From Nonomuraea zeae (GTDB lineage Bacteria > Actinomycetota > Actinomycetes > Streptosporangiales > Streptosporangiaceae): 64,000 nucleotides of DNA. Of this stretch, positions 45,143-54,190 are shown one piece after another. The notes below the pieces were generated by a model, which was not told the DNA's origin, searched no databases, and was given only the letters and a program-made list of their open reading frames with translations. The position numbers and the translations under genes are program-made. The stretch's first letter is position 1. Every line of letters begins with the position of its first letter. The stretch is taken from contig NZ_VCKX01000029.1 in NCBI RefSeq assembly GCF_005889725.1, forward strand, positions 1 to 64,000. The letters run 5' to 3'.

Positions 45143-46519
45143 TCAGGAGCGCTCGGAGGAGGCGGCCAGGATCGCGGCGGCCACAGCCGGGCCGTGCTCG
45201 GCGGCATGCCCGGGGTCGCCGAGCGGGATCCGGGTGTTGCGCCAGTGCAGCACCACGGTGCCATCCGGGTGCCGGGCGACGACCTCGATGCCGGCGTCGG
45301 ACAGCGCCACGCCGCGCACGCCGTCGCCGTGGTTGGAGCTCAGGTCGGTCAGGTCGGGGATCACCAGCCCGGCGGCGGCCTGGGCGGTGGCGAGCCGGCC
45401 GCGCAGTTCCGCCAGTTCCGCGGCGCTGCGCTCACGTTCGGCGTCGGCGGCGCGGGCCCGCTCCTCGGCGGTCACGGCGCGTTCGCGCTGACTGTCGTGC
45501 TCGGCGCGGGCCTGGCGCAGTTCGGCGTCGGCGCGGGCCTGCAGCCCCTGGGCGGCGGCCAGGGCGAGGTGGGCCTGGGCGGCCTCGGTGCGGGCGGTCT
45601 CGGCGCGGCTGTCGGCGGCCTCGGCCCGGTCCTGGGCCTGGCGATGGTCGTGCTGGGCGAGTTCGCGGGCGGTGTCGGCGGCACGGGCGCGCTGCTCGGC
45701 GGCGGCGGCCGCGGCGCGGGCGGTGTCGGCCTGCTGGATGCGCTCGTCCACGGCGGCGCGCAACCGGTGGAGCTCGCGGCGGGCCTCCTCCAACTCGGTG
45801 GCCATCGCCGTGTGTTCGGCCATGGCCTGATCACGCTGGGTCTCGGCGCTTTCGCGGGCCTGTTCGGCCGCGCCGCGGGTGCGTTCGTGCTCGGCGACCT
45901 GGGCCCAGGCCGCCCGGGCGTCGTCCTTGGCGGCGGCGACCTGGTGGGCGGCCTCGCTCTTGGCGTGGCGCCGGGCTTGCTCGGCGGCCTCCCGGTGCTC
46001 GTGCGCGGCCTGGGCGCGGCGCTCGGCCAGCTCGGCCCGCGTGTCGGCCTCGGTCTTCTCGCGGCGGGCCCGGTCGGCGTCGGTCTGGGCGGAGCGGGCC
46101 TCGGCCAGCGCGTCCGCGACGGAACCGGCCAGATCGGCGCGCAGCGCGGTGGCCACGGCGGCGAGCTGGTCGGTTAGCGGCCCGAGCACGGCGGCGGCCT
46201 GTTCCAGGCGCGCCTCGCCGCTGTCGCGGGCGGCGGCGGTCGGGACGCGTTCGCGGTTGAACCGGCGCCGGTGGTCGTCGCTGCAGTCCAGCGCGTCGGC
46301 GCGCTTGCCGGCCGGCAGGGCGCCGCCGCAGTAGCGGCAGGCCCGGTGCCCGGCGGCACGGGTGCGCGCGGCGCGCGCCGCGGCGTCGTCCTCCGTCATC
46401 GGGCCGGGCAACGGCTCCGGGAGATCTTCCTCTGACACCGTCTGCAGATTCCTACTGACATCCCGCTGCAGAGTTGCATGCTCGCCTGCGGGCCGGGGCT
46501 GCTCGTCGCGCTCGCTCAT
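45143..46519 (-). CDS. Zinc-finger and long coiled-coil protein
   Basis: 458 residues. Residues 60-85 form a zinc finger (CRYCGGALPAGKRADALDCS then DDH). Residues 100-400 are almost all heptad-rich, Ala/Glu/Arg-dominated coiled coil (for example RREKTEADTRAELAERRAQA). A C-terminal globular part includes GLVIPDLTDLSSNHGDGVRG and VARHPDGTVVLHWRNTRIPL. The layout recalls KfrA-like plasmid proteins. It diverges from a DUF6283-like gene and a recombinase. TAGGAT just before ATG 46519 could be the -10 box of a leaderless transcript. Confidence 0.75.
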   Translation of the reverse strand: MSERDEQPRPAGEHATLQRDVSRNLQTVSEEDLPEPLPGPMTEDDAAARAARTRAAGHRACRYCGGALPAGKRADALDCSDDHRRRFNRERVPTAAARDSGEARLEQAAAVLGPLTDQLAAVATALRADLAGSVADALAEARSAQTDADRARREKTEADTRAELAERRAQAAHEHREAAEQARRHAKSEAAHQVAAAKDDARAAWAQVAEHERTRGAAEQARESAETQRDQAMAEHTAMATELEEARRELHRLRAAVDERIQQADTARAAAAAAEQRARAADTARELAQHDHRQAQDRAEAADSRAETARTEAAQAHLALAAAQGLQARADAELRQARAEHDSQRERAVTAEERARAADAERERSAAELAELRGRLATAQAAAGLVIPDLTDLSSNHGDGVRGVALSDAGIEVVARHPDGTVVLHWRNTRIPLGDPGHAAEHGPAVAAAILAASSERS

Positions 46520-46604
46520 GCCTCCGATCCTAACAAAAACATACCCGATCCGTATCCGCGTCGTTCGATTCGGAACGGATATGAATAAAGGAAGATCTTA
46601 AATC

Positions 46605-46630
46605 TCTCACACAATTCGACTTATGTGAGA
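46605..46630. promoter_or_regulatory. Palindrome between divergent genes, candidate operator
   Basis: TCTCACA, 12 bases, TGTGAGA in the short divergent intergenic region of the coiled-coil gene and the DUF6283-like gene, five bases before GTG 46635. The surrounding DNA is unusually AT-rich for this genome, as expected for a promoter. Confidence 0.5.
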
Positions 46631-46634
46631 TAGC

Positions 46635-47339
46635 GTGACGAGCATGGCTCAGAACGCCCTCAGCGCGCCCGGCGGGACCTCCGACGAGGACGCCCCTGCG
46701 GCGCACCACGGCGTGTGCGACGACCGCGCGGCGCGACCTGACTCGGGTGGACCGGACACGGCGAGCGAACCAGGCGAAACCGTGCGAACAGGCGATCGGG
46801 GACCGCGTGTGGCTGCCGGGCCAGGCGCAGGTGCCGACGAGTACCGGTCCCGGCCGTGCGCGGGCGCTGTGCGGGTGTGCCCGTGGCGGCGCGATGCCGA
46901 TCTGACCGCCTTCTCCGGCGACGACATGGCTCTGCTGTCGGCAGCAAGCCGCGGCCACACCAAAAGCGGCGCCTACGCGTTCGACGAGGTCGAGCAGAAG
47001 ACCGAGGCCCGCCGGATGTCCTGCCACCTGGATCGGCACGACACCGCGCACCCAATCCGGTTGTGCGCCGGGTGGCTGGCCGTGGTCGGCCCGCACCAAG
47101 ACGGCACCCTGCTCAGCGTGCTGGCCGACAGGCTCGGGTCCAAGGCGAGCCACCCTGACACCACCGCCTGGCCGCCGCTCGTGGCCGACCTGGACGAGCT
47201 GCCGGAACGACGCTGCGCTCGGCTCGCCGCCCTGGGCAGCACCGCGCCGAGTTCGAGCGATGCGCAGGGCGGTGCGGCTGAGCTCGGGGGAGCCGGCCCC
47301 ACCCCAGGCGGACCGGCCGGGCAGGTGTGCGGCGCATGA
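46635..47339 (+). CDS. DUF6283-like cysteine-rich protein
   Basis: 234 residues from GTG 46635 (ATG 46644 is possible). The conserved core is RPCAGAVRVCPWRRDADLTA then SCHLDRHDTAHPIRLCAGWL: the C-P-W-R motif and later C-H and C-A-G-W resemble DUF6283 proteins, which probably bind a metal. The first 70 residues are Pro/Gly-rich and disordered. Its stop overlaps the ATG of the recombinase (ATGA at 47336), so the two are coupled. Confidence 0.65.
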   Translation: MTSMAQNALSAPGGTSDEDAPAAHHGVCDDRAARPDSGGPDTASEPGETVRTGDRGPRVAAGPGAGADEYRSRPCAGAVRVCPWRRDADLTAFSGDDMALLSAASRGHTKSGAYAFDEVEQKTEARRMSCHLDRHDTAHPIRLCAGWLAVVGPHQDGTLLSVLADRLGSKASHPDTTAWPPLVADLDELPERRCARLAALGSTAPSSSDAQGGAAELGGAGPTPGGPAGQVCGA

Positions 47340-48676
47340 GCGGAGCTGAGCCCGGTGACGACGCGCTGGTTCCGACCGCCGTTCTGCCCCCCTCCGGCGC
47401 CGCCGCAGCGCTTCGGCGCGAGGAGCGCAGCGACGGCGTGGCGGCGTCGGCCGTCTCGTCCATGTCATCCGCGAGCGGGGGAGCGGATGGTGACCTGGTG
47501 CGCGGCGTGCCTGGCGGGCAGGCGCCCCCGCCGCCCCGGCCGCTGGTGGACTCGGTCGGCGACCTCGCCGGGCTGCGGCCACGCCGCCGTCGCCGGGACG
47601 GCGGCGAGGTGCCGGGCGCGCACGTCGACCTGATCGATGCGCTGGCCCGCACCGACGATGACCCGGTGCCCGGACAGCGGGCCAGCTGGCCGACGGTGGC
47701 GGCCTGGTTGCGCGCGGGCAAGACTGCTTCCACCCGCCGTGCCCGGCTGGCCGACCTGGTCCTGTTTGTCCGCTGGCTCGCGGCCACCGCGCCCGGCGCT
47801 GGGTTGTGGCAGGTGGATGAGGACGTCGTGGCCGCCTACATCGAGGAGCTCGGCACCGGCAGCGGAAAGGCGGCCGAGCTCACCCGCGGCGGGCAGGCCC
47901 TGGCCGCCGCCACGGTGGCCCGGCACCTGTCCACGCTGAAAGCGTTGTACGGCTACGCCGTACGCCGCCGCGTGATCGGCTACAGCCCCCCGGCGTTCGT
48001 CGAGCCGCCCGAGGTGGGCAAGGCCGGCACCACCCCGGCTCTCACCCTGGGTGAGGGCGGAGCGCTGCTGCGCGGCGCGCAGGCGATCGCCGGGCGCCAT
48101 CCCGTCGATGCCGCCGCGGTGATGCTGCTGGCCACGGTCGGGCTGCGCGCCGGTGAACTCGAGGGCCTGACCGTCGGCCGGATCACGCGTTCAGCAGGGC
48201 ACTGGGTGATGAGCTTCCGGCTCAAAGGCGGCAAGACCATCCTGGTGCCGCTGGCCGCCGAGGTGATGGTCCTGCTGCGGCCGCTGCTGGACGGGCGCGC
48301 GGCGGGGAAGTTGCTGCTGCTGCGCGCCGACGGCAGAAGCTTCGACCGGTGGCGGCAGCAGACCGCGCTGCGCCGCGCCGCCCGGGCCGTCGACCTGGAT
48401 GTGGCCACGCTGACCCCGCACATGCTGCGGGCCACCGCCGCCACCCTGTTGCTGGCCGCCGGCGTCCCGGTCGAGCACGTCCAAGAGCTCCTGGGCCACG
48501 CCTCCCCGGTCACCACCCAGCGCTACAACCGCGGCGAGACCGCGCTCGACGGGCACGCCGCCTACCGGCTGGCCGACCTCCTCACCCAGCAGGCCGCCCA
48601 GCCACCCTCCGGCCCCCCTGCCGGGTCCTGCGGCGAATCCTTCGCCCAGAGCGCTACTGAACCGCCCCGAGTTTGA
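47336..48676 (+). CDS. Tyrosine recombinase
   Basis: 446 residues. A disordered N-terminus of about 95 residues precedes the SAM-like domain (SWPTVAAWLRAGKTASTRRA). The catalytic domain holds Arg in ATVGLRAGELEGLTVGRI, H-x-x-R in LTPHMLRATAATLLLAAG, the LLGHASPVTTQRY motif with the Tyr nucleophile. Complete. Together with the divergent coiled-coil protein and the DUF6283-like protein it forms a compact recombination module. No matching att sites were found by eye. Confidence 0.9.
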   Translation: MSGAEPGDDALVPTAVLPPSGAAAALRREERSDGVAASAVSSMSSASGGADGDLVRGVPGGQAPPPPRPLVDSVGDLAGLRPRRRRRDGGEVPGAHVDLIDALARTDDDPVPGQRASWPTVAAWLRAGKTASTRRARLADLVLFVRWLAATAPGAGLWQVDEDVVAAYIEELGTGSGKAAELTRGGQALAAATVARHLSTLKALYGYAVRRRVIGYSPPAFVEPPEVGKAGTTPALTLGEGGALLRGAQAIAGRHPVDAAAVMLLATVGLRAGELEGLTVGRITRSAGHWVMSFRLKGGKTILVPLAAEVMVLLRPLLDGRAAGKLLLLRADGRSFDRWRQQTALRRAARAVDLDVATLTPHMLRATAATLLLAAGVPVEHVQELLGHASPVTTQRYNRGETALDGHAAYRLADLLTQQAAQPPSGPPAGSCGESFAQSATEPPRV

Positions 48677-48684
48677 TGGAGACC

Positions 48685-48792
48685 TCAGCGGTTGATGGTC
48701 AGGGCATCGTTGGGCTGGTGTTGAGCGTAGTAGATCGCCTCGAATTCCTCAGGTGGAAGGTGTCCGATGGCCGAGTGCAGTGGCCGCCGACG
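48685..48792 (-). pseudogene. IS3-family transposase OrfB, C-terminal remnant
   Basis: Minus strand: RRPLHSAIGHLPPEEFEAIY then YAQHQPNDALTINR and stop at 48685-48687. L-H-S-x-x-G-x-x-P-P-x-E-F-E is the end of the IS3 OrfB integrase domain. Only about 35 codons remain. Its presence argues that the helicase-associated-domain gene starts further downstream than 48753. Confidence 0.7.
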
Positions 48793-48902
48793 TCGATCAG
48801 CGGCGCCGCGAACGCGGCCGGGGCGCCAGCCGGCCGCGGCCGATCCGCTGGCTGACCATCGACGGCGCCGCCGAAGCGCCGCGAGCGTTCGCCGAAGAGA
48901 TC

Positions 48903-49829
48903 ATGGTCGGCATCGTCCAGGCCGCGACCGCCTCATGGGAGGAGTACTACGGGGCGGCCTGCGCCTACTCCGAGGCCCACGGTGACCTCCTGATTCCCGA
49001 TGAATGGGTGAGCCCGACCGGGCTGCACGTGGGCAAGTGGCTGATCACCCAGCGCGCCCAGCGCACGCGCGGCCAGCTTCGGCCCGACCGGATCACGCTT
49101 CTGGACGCGATCGGCATGGCCTGGAGCCTGCGCGAGGCCGAGTGGAAACGCCAGTACGCCGCGCTTGCCGCCTACCACTGCGAGCATGGCCACGCCGACG
49201 TGCCCTACGAGTACGTCACCGCGGACGGATTCCGCCTCGGCGTGTGGGCCAGTCGCCTGCGCAGCGGACGCAGGGCCCTGACGGCCAAGCAGCGTGGTCA
49301 GCTCGCCGTGCTGGGCGTGACGATCAACGACGGCCCGAGCGCGTGGGAGCTCAACTACGCCGCCGCGGCGGCCTTCCACCGCGAGCACGACCATCTGAAG
49401 GTTCCCGTTTCCTACGTCACCCCCAAGGGCATCCGGCTGGGGATGTGGATCAGGTTCATGCGCGCCACCGGAGACAATCTCCCCGAGCAGAAGCGAAAGC
49501 GCCTGGACGCGCTGAACATGATCTGGAAACCGCGCCAGGAGGCCGCCAAAGCGCGCCAGGCCGACTGGGAAGCAGCCGTGGCCGCCGCCACCGCGTACGT
49601 CACGGAGCACGGCCATCTCCGCCCGCTGACCCGCTACGTCACCCGCGACGGCTACCCGCTCGGCAGGCGGCTGGGCCGTTGGCGCTCGTCCTTCTCCCGT
49701 CCCCTCACGGCCGAGCAGCGGGCCGTGCTCGACGCGCTGGACCCCAACTGGGCCCAGCCAGGCCAGCAGTCCTCTTCCTTGACCTGCCCAGCGCCAGAAA
49801 TGGCCCACCACCCAAGGAGGTCATCATGA
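48903..49829 (+). CDS. Protein of four helicase-associated (HA) domains
   Basis: 308 residues from ATG 48903. Four tandem repeats of about 70 residues, each starting W-E-x-x-Y-A-A..H-G/D-H and ending G-x-W-x-x-x-R: WEEYYGAACAYSEAHGDLLI, WKRQYAALAAYHCEHGHADV, WELNYAAAAAFHREHDHLKV, WEAAVAAATAYVTEHGHLRP. HA domains normally sit at the C-terminus of DEAD-box helicases and bind nucleic acid; here no helicase is attached. Its stop overlaps the start of the next gene (ATGA at 49826), linking it to the methyltransferase-type gene. The start is not certain. Confidence 0.7.
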   Translation: MVGIVQAATASWEEYYGAACAYSEAHGDLLIPDEWVSPTGLHVGKWLITQRAQRTRGQLRPDRITLLDAIGMAWSLREAEWKRQYAALAAYHCEHGHADVPYEYVTADGFRLGVWASRLRSGRRALTAKQRGQLAVLGVTINDGPSAWELNYAAAAAFHREHDHLKVPVSYVTPKGIRLGMWIRFMRATGDNLPEQKRKRLDALNMIWKPRQEAAKARQADWEAAVAAATAYVTEHGHLRPLTRYVTRDGYPLGRRLGRWRSSFSRPLTAEQRAVLDALDPNWAQPGQQSSSLTCPAPEMAHHPRRSS

Positions 49830-51111
49830 CCGCACGGAAGACAACGCCGAACGTCCAGACGTCCGCCCCGAGCAGCCCTCCCTCCGGCGAGGCGACCGAG
49901 ACCAGCCACGACTCCAGCCAGGCGATCCAGCGGATGCGCAGCGCCTTCGCCGATCAGCTCAGCCAGCAGGGGATCGTCCGCACCCCGGCAGTGGAGAACG
50001 CGCTCCGCACCGTGCCCCGCCACCCCTTCGTGCCCGGCGCGTCGCTGGAGCAGGCCTACGCAACCACGCCCGTGCACGCCGCAACCAGCTTCATCACGGC
50101 TGAACCAGCTCTCGCCGCGCTCCTGCTCGAACAAGCGCAGGTACAGCCCGCCATGCGGGTGCTGGACACCGGCGCCACCACCGGCTACCCCGCCGCCCTG
50201 ATCGCCCACATGGTTGGCGGGCAAGGCCACGTGACGACCGTGAACACCGACGCCGACCTGGTCCGTACCGCCATCGCCAGCCTGGCCGAGATCGGTTCCA
50301 GCACCATCCGCGTCGCCAGCAGCCAGGCGGCCATCGGCTACGCCGACGGCGCGCCCGGCTGATCACCTCCGACGCCACCTGGGACCTGCCATCGGCCTGG
50401 CTGCCACAGATCGCGCCGAACGGCCGCCTGGTCGTGCCGCTGCGCCTGCGCGGCAGCATGTACCGCCTCATCAGGTTCGAGCGCACCAACGACCACTGGA
50501 CCGCGCGCTTCTCCGACACGGCCGCGTTCATCCCGCCGCCCGACCGGCTCGCCGACGACCCCCTGCGCTTGGCAGCGCTGAACGCAACCTGCACGGTCAC
50601 CCTCCACCTCCACCAGGACCAGAAGGTCGACGCGGCCGACCTTCTCGGTGTGCTGGGTCGCAAGCGCAGCGAAGTGTGGATGGGCGTGCGCATCGCCAGG
50701 GACGCCGACAGCATCGAACTCCTCCACCTGTACCTCGCGTGCGCCATGGAGGCGGGCCTGTCACGCATGACGGCGACCACGGACGCGATCACCACCGCGA
50801 CGATCACGCCACCGTTCGAGTGGGGCGCCATGGCCGTCCCCGGCGCCGGCGACCTCGCCTACATCATCCTGAGGCCTGCCCACACCACCACCGTTGCGAG
50901 CGACCTGATGTACGACATCGGCGTCATCGGGCACGGCCAGGGCGGCTTCAGCCTGGCCGGCTACGTCGCCGACGCGATCTGCCTGTGGGCGCGGAAGTAC
51001 CGCGAGCGCTCCGTGCGGATCGATCTCCAGCGCTCCGACGCCTGCAAGCAGATCGACGGCCAGTTCGTCTTCGACCGGCCGAACACCCGACTGGTGATCG
51101 ACTGGGAATGA
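49826..51111 (+). pseudogene. PCMT-type methyltransferase (FxLD-system-like), frameshifted
   Basis: ATG 49826 follows AAGGAGG. First frame: LSQQGIVRTPAVENALRTVP, RHPFVPGASLEQAYATTPVH, then SAM motif VLDTGATTGYPAALIAHMVG and TTVNTDADLVRTAIASLAEI; it stops at 50360-50362 after GYADGAP. The next frame resumes RLITSDATWDLPSAWLPQIA, PNGRLVVPLRLRGSMYRLIR and runs to 51111 through a C-terminal domain of about 200 residues. The gap falls where the YDRI motif should be, so a few bases are missing. The SAM motif D-T-G-A-T-T-G is also degenerate compared with the second copy. Probably inactive. Confidence 0.75.
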
Positions 51112-51223
51112 TCCCGCGTGCCGCACCCGGCGAGAAGCATCCAAGCACGCCCTCCACACACTTGCGACGGCCAGCACGCGCCCCAACAGACGAACCGCCC
51201 ATCATCGATCAACAGGTAACCGT

Positions 51224-52459
51224 ATGACTACACGAGATTCCGACGTGGAGAACGCCGACCGGCTGCGCGCCTCCATGGTCGAGGCGCTTCGCGACAACGC
51301 GATCACCTCCGACGCGGTGGCCAAGGCCATGGCCATCGTGCCCCGGCACGTCTTCGTGCCAGAGGTACATCTGGCGCAGGTATACGAGCCGAACACCGCG
51401 GTGCCGGTCAAGCGCGACGGTGGCGGCATGACCCTCAGCTCCCTGTCGGCGCCGCGTCTCCAGGCCGCCATGCTGGAGCAGGCCGAGGTCAAGCCCGGCA
51501 TGCGGGTGCTCGAAGTCGGCTCCATGGGCTACAACGCGGCTCTGCTCGCCGAGCTCGTCGGCCCGGCCGGGCACGTCATCTCCGTCGATATCGACGGAGA
51601 CATTGTCGAGCGAGCCCGCGCCCACCTTGCCGCCGCCGGCTACGACCGCGTCGAGGTCGTGCATGCCGACGCCGAATACGGCGTCCCCGCCAGCGCCCCT
51701 TACGACCGCATCATCGTCACCGTGGCAAGCCCGGACATCCCGCCGGCGTGGCTGGCGCAGCTCGCCATCAAGGGCCGGATCGTGGTGCCCCTGCAGCTGA
51801 AGGGCGTCACCAGGTCCATCGCGTTCGACCGCGGCGGCGTCGGCCTGATCAGCCGCAGCTACCGCCCCTGCCGCTTCGTCCCCATGCAGGGCGACGGCGC
51901 CTGCAAGGACCAACGCCTCACCATCGACACATGCGTCTGCCTGAACATTGAGGACGCCGAGCACAGCATCGACGTGAACGCGCTGCACTCGCCACCCATG
52001 GAAAGCTGGCCCGGCGCCGTCTTCGATCTGCCCGACGAACTGGAACTGTTCCTGCTGACCAACTCACCGCGGATGACTCTCCTGCGCGCCAGCCCTGAAC
52101 GCGTCAACGAAGGACTGGTAAACGCCTCCGCACGCCTGGGCGTGCCCGCCCTCATCGGTGACGACGGCAGCTTCGCCTACCGAATCGAACGCGTCCAAGA
52201 CGGCAACGTCTTCGAAAGCGGCGTCATCGCGCACGGCCGCTCTGCCGAGTACGCCGCGGCACAGTACGGCCAACTGCTTCGCCGATGGGCGAAGCAGTAC
52301 CGGCGCCGCGGTGCCGCCTCCATCCGCTACCTGCCCGCCCCGGCCGTCACATCGCCTGAGCGCGCGCCGCAGCAGGGCGGGCTGCTGCGCAGGTGGCACG
52401 GAAGCGTCGCCGTCTTCTGGCCTGAGACCTTCACACCCCGCTGCGGTGATCCCGCCTGA
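51224..52459 (+). CDS. PCMT-type methyltransferase (FxLD-system-like)
   Basis: 411 residues. The N-terminal domain is a protein-L-isoaspartate methyltransferase fold: VPRHVFVPEVHLAQVYEPNT, SAPRLQAAMLEQAEVKPGM, SAM motif VLEVGSMGYNAALLAELVGP, acidic loop VISVDIDGD, and APYDRIIVTVASPDIPPAWL. A C-terminal domain of about 200 residues (FVPMQGDGACKDQRLTIDTC, FDLPDELELFLLTNSPRMTL) is like that of the methyltransferases of FxLD-type lanthipeptide loci, where the enzyme may modify Asp in a peptide. No precursor peptide is visible nearby. Paralogue of the broken gene before it; just outside the 7-deazapurine genes. Confidence 0.8.
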   Translation: MTTRDSDVENADRLRASMVEALRDNAITSDAVAKAMAIVPRHVFVPEVHLAQVYEPNTAVPVKRDGGGMTLSSLSAPRLQAAMLEQAEVKPGMRVLEVGSMGYNAALLAELVGPAGHVISVDIDGDIVERARAHLAAAGYDRVEVVHADAEYGVPASAPYDRIIVTVASPDIPPAWLAQLAIKGRIVVPLQLKGVTRSIAFDRGGVGLISRSYRPCRFVPMQGDGACKDQRLTIDTCVCLNIEDAEHSIDVNALHSPPMESWPGAVFDLPDELELFLLTNSPRMTLLRASPERVNEGLVNASARLGVPALIGDDGSFAYRIERVQDGNVFESGVIAHGRSAEYAAAQYGQLLRRWAKQYRRRGAASIRYLPAPAVTSPERAPQQGGLLRRWHGSVAVFWPETFTPRCGDPA

Positions 52460-52586
52460 GATTCAGGAGCCCCGCCCCGCCACGACGCCACTCCTGCACG
52501 CGCTAAGAACCTGACGTAGGCCGATCAGACAAGAGGCGTTCATGTCCTCCCATCCGACGCGCCACCCACCGCCCGAAGCGGCAGGC

Positions 52587-53942
52587 TCACACACTGACAA
52601 GAGCGTCATGGAACGTCGCTGCGGCGGCGTGACCCGGCCACGCCCGGACAAGATCACCATCCAGCGTGCGCAGCTCGCGCCAGATCCGCGCCGAGCCGGT
52701 CTGTTGAGCCGTCGCAATCGTCTCCAGCCCCAGCGTCGCCGCCCGCGCCGGGTCGGTAGTCGCGAGGGCTACGGCCAGCTTCGCAGTGAGGTGGCCGCGA
52801 TCGCGGACGAGACGGCCGGGAGTGGCCGCGATCTGCTCCTGCAGGATGGAGGCCGATGTGGCGACCTGGCCGGCGGCCCGGTAGCAGACCGCGCTCTGCT
52901 CGCGCAGGGTCGCCAGGTCGTAGTGATGCAGGTACACCGGCACGTCCGGCTGGCGTACCTGCGGATGGTCTTTCAATGCCTCACCGGCGTCCTCCAGCAG
53001 CGCGAAGCACTCGTCGGCCTGTCCGAGCATGACCAGGCCGCGCGCCTGCTGCTGGGCGGCCAGCGCCAGCAGCTTCGGCTCCACCTCAGCCGGGTTCCGG
53101 CGGGCGGCCGCAGCGAGCTGAACCACACCGGCGTAGTCGCCGCCCAGAGCGGCGATGTTGGATTGGCGCACCAGCGCGTACGCCGCCATGTTGGCGTCGC
53201 CGGCGCATTGCGCCCACTCCGCCGCCCGGCGTGTCCACTGGGTGGCGGGTTCCAGCTGGCCCAGGTCCTGGTACAGCCATCCGACCATCTCGCCATAGTG
53301 GGACAGCACCTGCAGCAGCGGCTCGGCGTGTGCCCCTGCGGCACCGCGGCGAAGTTCGTCCAGCACGTCAATCTGCGCCAGGACCGGCTTGAGAAGGCTG
53401 CGCGGCCCCAGCATCTTGTCGGCCGCGTAGTGCTCGGCCAGCACGCGCCGGAAATATGCGATCACCTCGGCGTCGACGCGCGCGGGGGAGCTGATCGCCT
53501 GCGTCACCCGGTCCATCTGGTCGGCGTTGGCCAGCCCTGGCATCGCGGACGAGAGCACGCCAGCGGCGAGCAGACGGCCGAACTCGCGTCGCGACAGAGT
53601 CACCGGGACACTCCTTCCCTGCACCTGAAGCACCAGCATGACCTCCTGTCCGCTGGTGGCGCCAGCCAGCCTCGCCGACAAATGCGATGTGTGCCCGATA
53701 TTGGCCGCCCGCCGCAACTCCACCAGAAGCCCTTGGGTGTCGAACAGGGCGTCCAACGCCGCGGCGTGCTGCTCGGGAAGGAGGTACTCGCCCCTCTCGG
53801 CGCGGCCCAGCCAGCCGAAGTCGTAGTGAGTGAGCGTGGCGGTCTGGCGAAGCGACAGGCCGGCCTTTGTGCGCTGTTGCCGCAGGACCTGCCCCATCAG
53901 GTGCGCTGCACACGCGCGCCGCTCATCTACCTGCTCAGGCAC
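52587..53942 (-). CDS. XRE-family regulator with TPR-like C-terminal domain
   Basis: 451 residues from GTG 53942, chosen because GGAGGAG lies nine bases upstream. Helix-turn-helix: LMGQVLRQQRTKAGLSLRQT, LTHYDFGWLGRAERGEYLLP. From residue about 170 the protein is all-helical with TPR-like pairs (YGEMVGWLYQDLGQLEPATQ, ECFALLEDAGEALKDHPQVR, SAVCYRAAGQVATSASILQE). Such XRE-TPR proteins often control neighbouring secondary-metabolite or development genes and may sense a peptide or small ligand. It is divergent from the queD operon and so is its likely regulator. Confidence 0.87.
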   Translation of the reverse strand: MPEQVDERRACAAHLMGQVLRQQRTKAGLSLRQTATLTHYDFGWLGRAERGEYLLPEQHAAALDALFDTQGLLVELRRAANIGHTSHLSARLAGATSGQEVMLVLQVQGRSVPVTLSRREFGRLLAAGVLSSAMPGLANADQMDRVTQAISSPARVDAEVIAYFRRVLAEHYAADKMLGPRSLLKPVLAQIDVLDELRRGAAGAHAEPLLQVLSHYGEMVGWLYQDLGQLEPATQWTRRAAEWAQCAGDANMAAYALVRQSNIAALGGDYAGVVQLAAAARRNPAEVEPKLLALAAQQQARGLVMLGQADECFALLEDAGEALKDHPQVRQPDVPVYLHHYDLATLREQSAVCYRAAGQVATSASILQEQIAATPGRLVRDRGHLTAKLAVALATTDPARAATLGLETIATAQQTGSARIWRELRTLDGDLVRAWPGHAAAATFHDALVSV

Positions 53943-54190
53943 GTCGACCCACTCCTCCGCCGTGTCGCGGCCTGTGGCATGCCACAAGGCTGCCACAGCG
54001 ATCCTCTAGGCGACCGCTTTGAACTCCATGACAATGCGTTACAGGGAGTTGATCGGAGCGTAAGCCCGGAGGTCAACGAAAGCAGCGGTTTTCATCAGAC
54101 CCTCACCCCACGGCCACAAGCCGTGCCGCAGCACGAGCCGCCTCACGTCGTCATCCTCGTGATCCGGCCGGCAGCAGAACGGAGACCACG
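53943..54190. promoter_or_regulatory. Divergent promoter region of the XRE-TPR gene and the queD operon
   Basis: 248 bp containing the GGAGGAG ribosome binding site of the XRE gene on one side and GGAGACCACG before the queD ATG on the other. No clear -35/-10 pair or palindrome was identified by eye. The position makes it the main control point of the cluster. Confidence 0.5.

Noticed and set aside
48753..48902. Longer N-terminus for the HA-domain protein
   Set aside because: The stretch overlaps an IS3 transposase remnant on the other strand and shows no HA repeat; homology starts near 48903.
49826..52459. A complete FxLD-type lanthipeptide locus
   Set aside because: I looked for a short precursor ORF and a lanthipeptide dehydratase/cyclase within the window and found neither. 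Only the methyltransferase similarity supports it.
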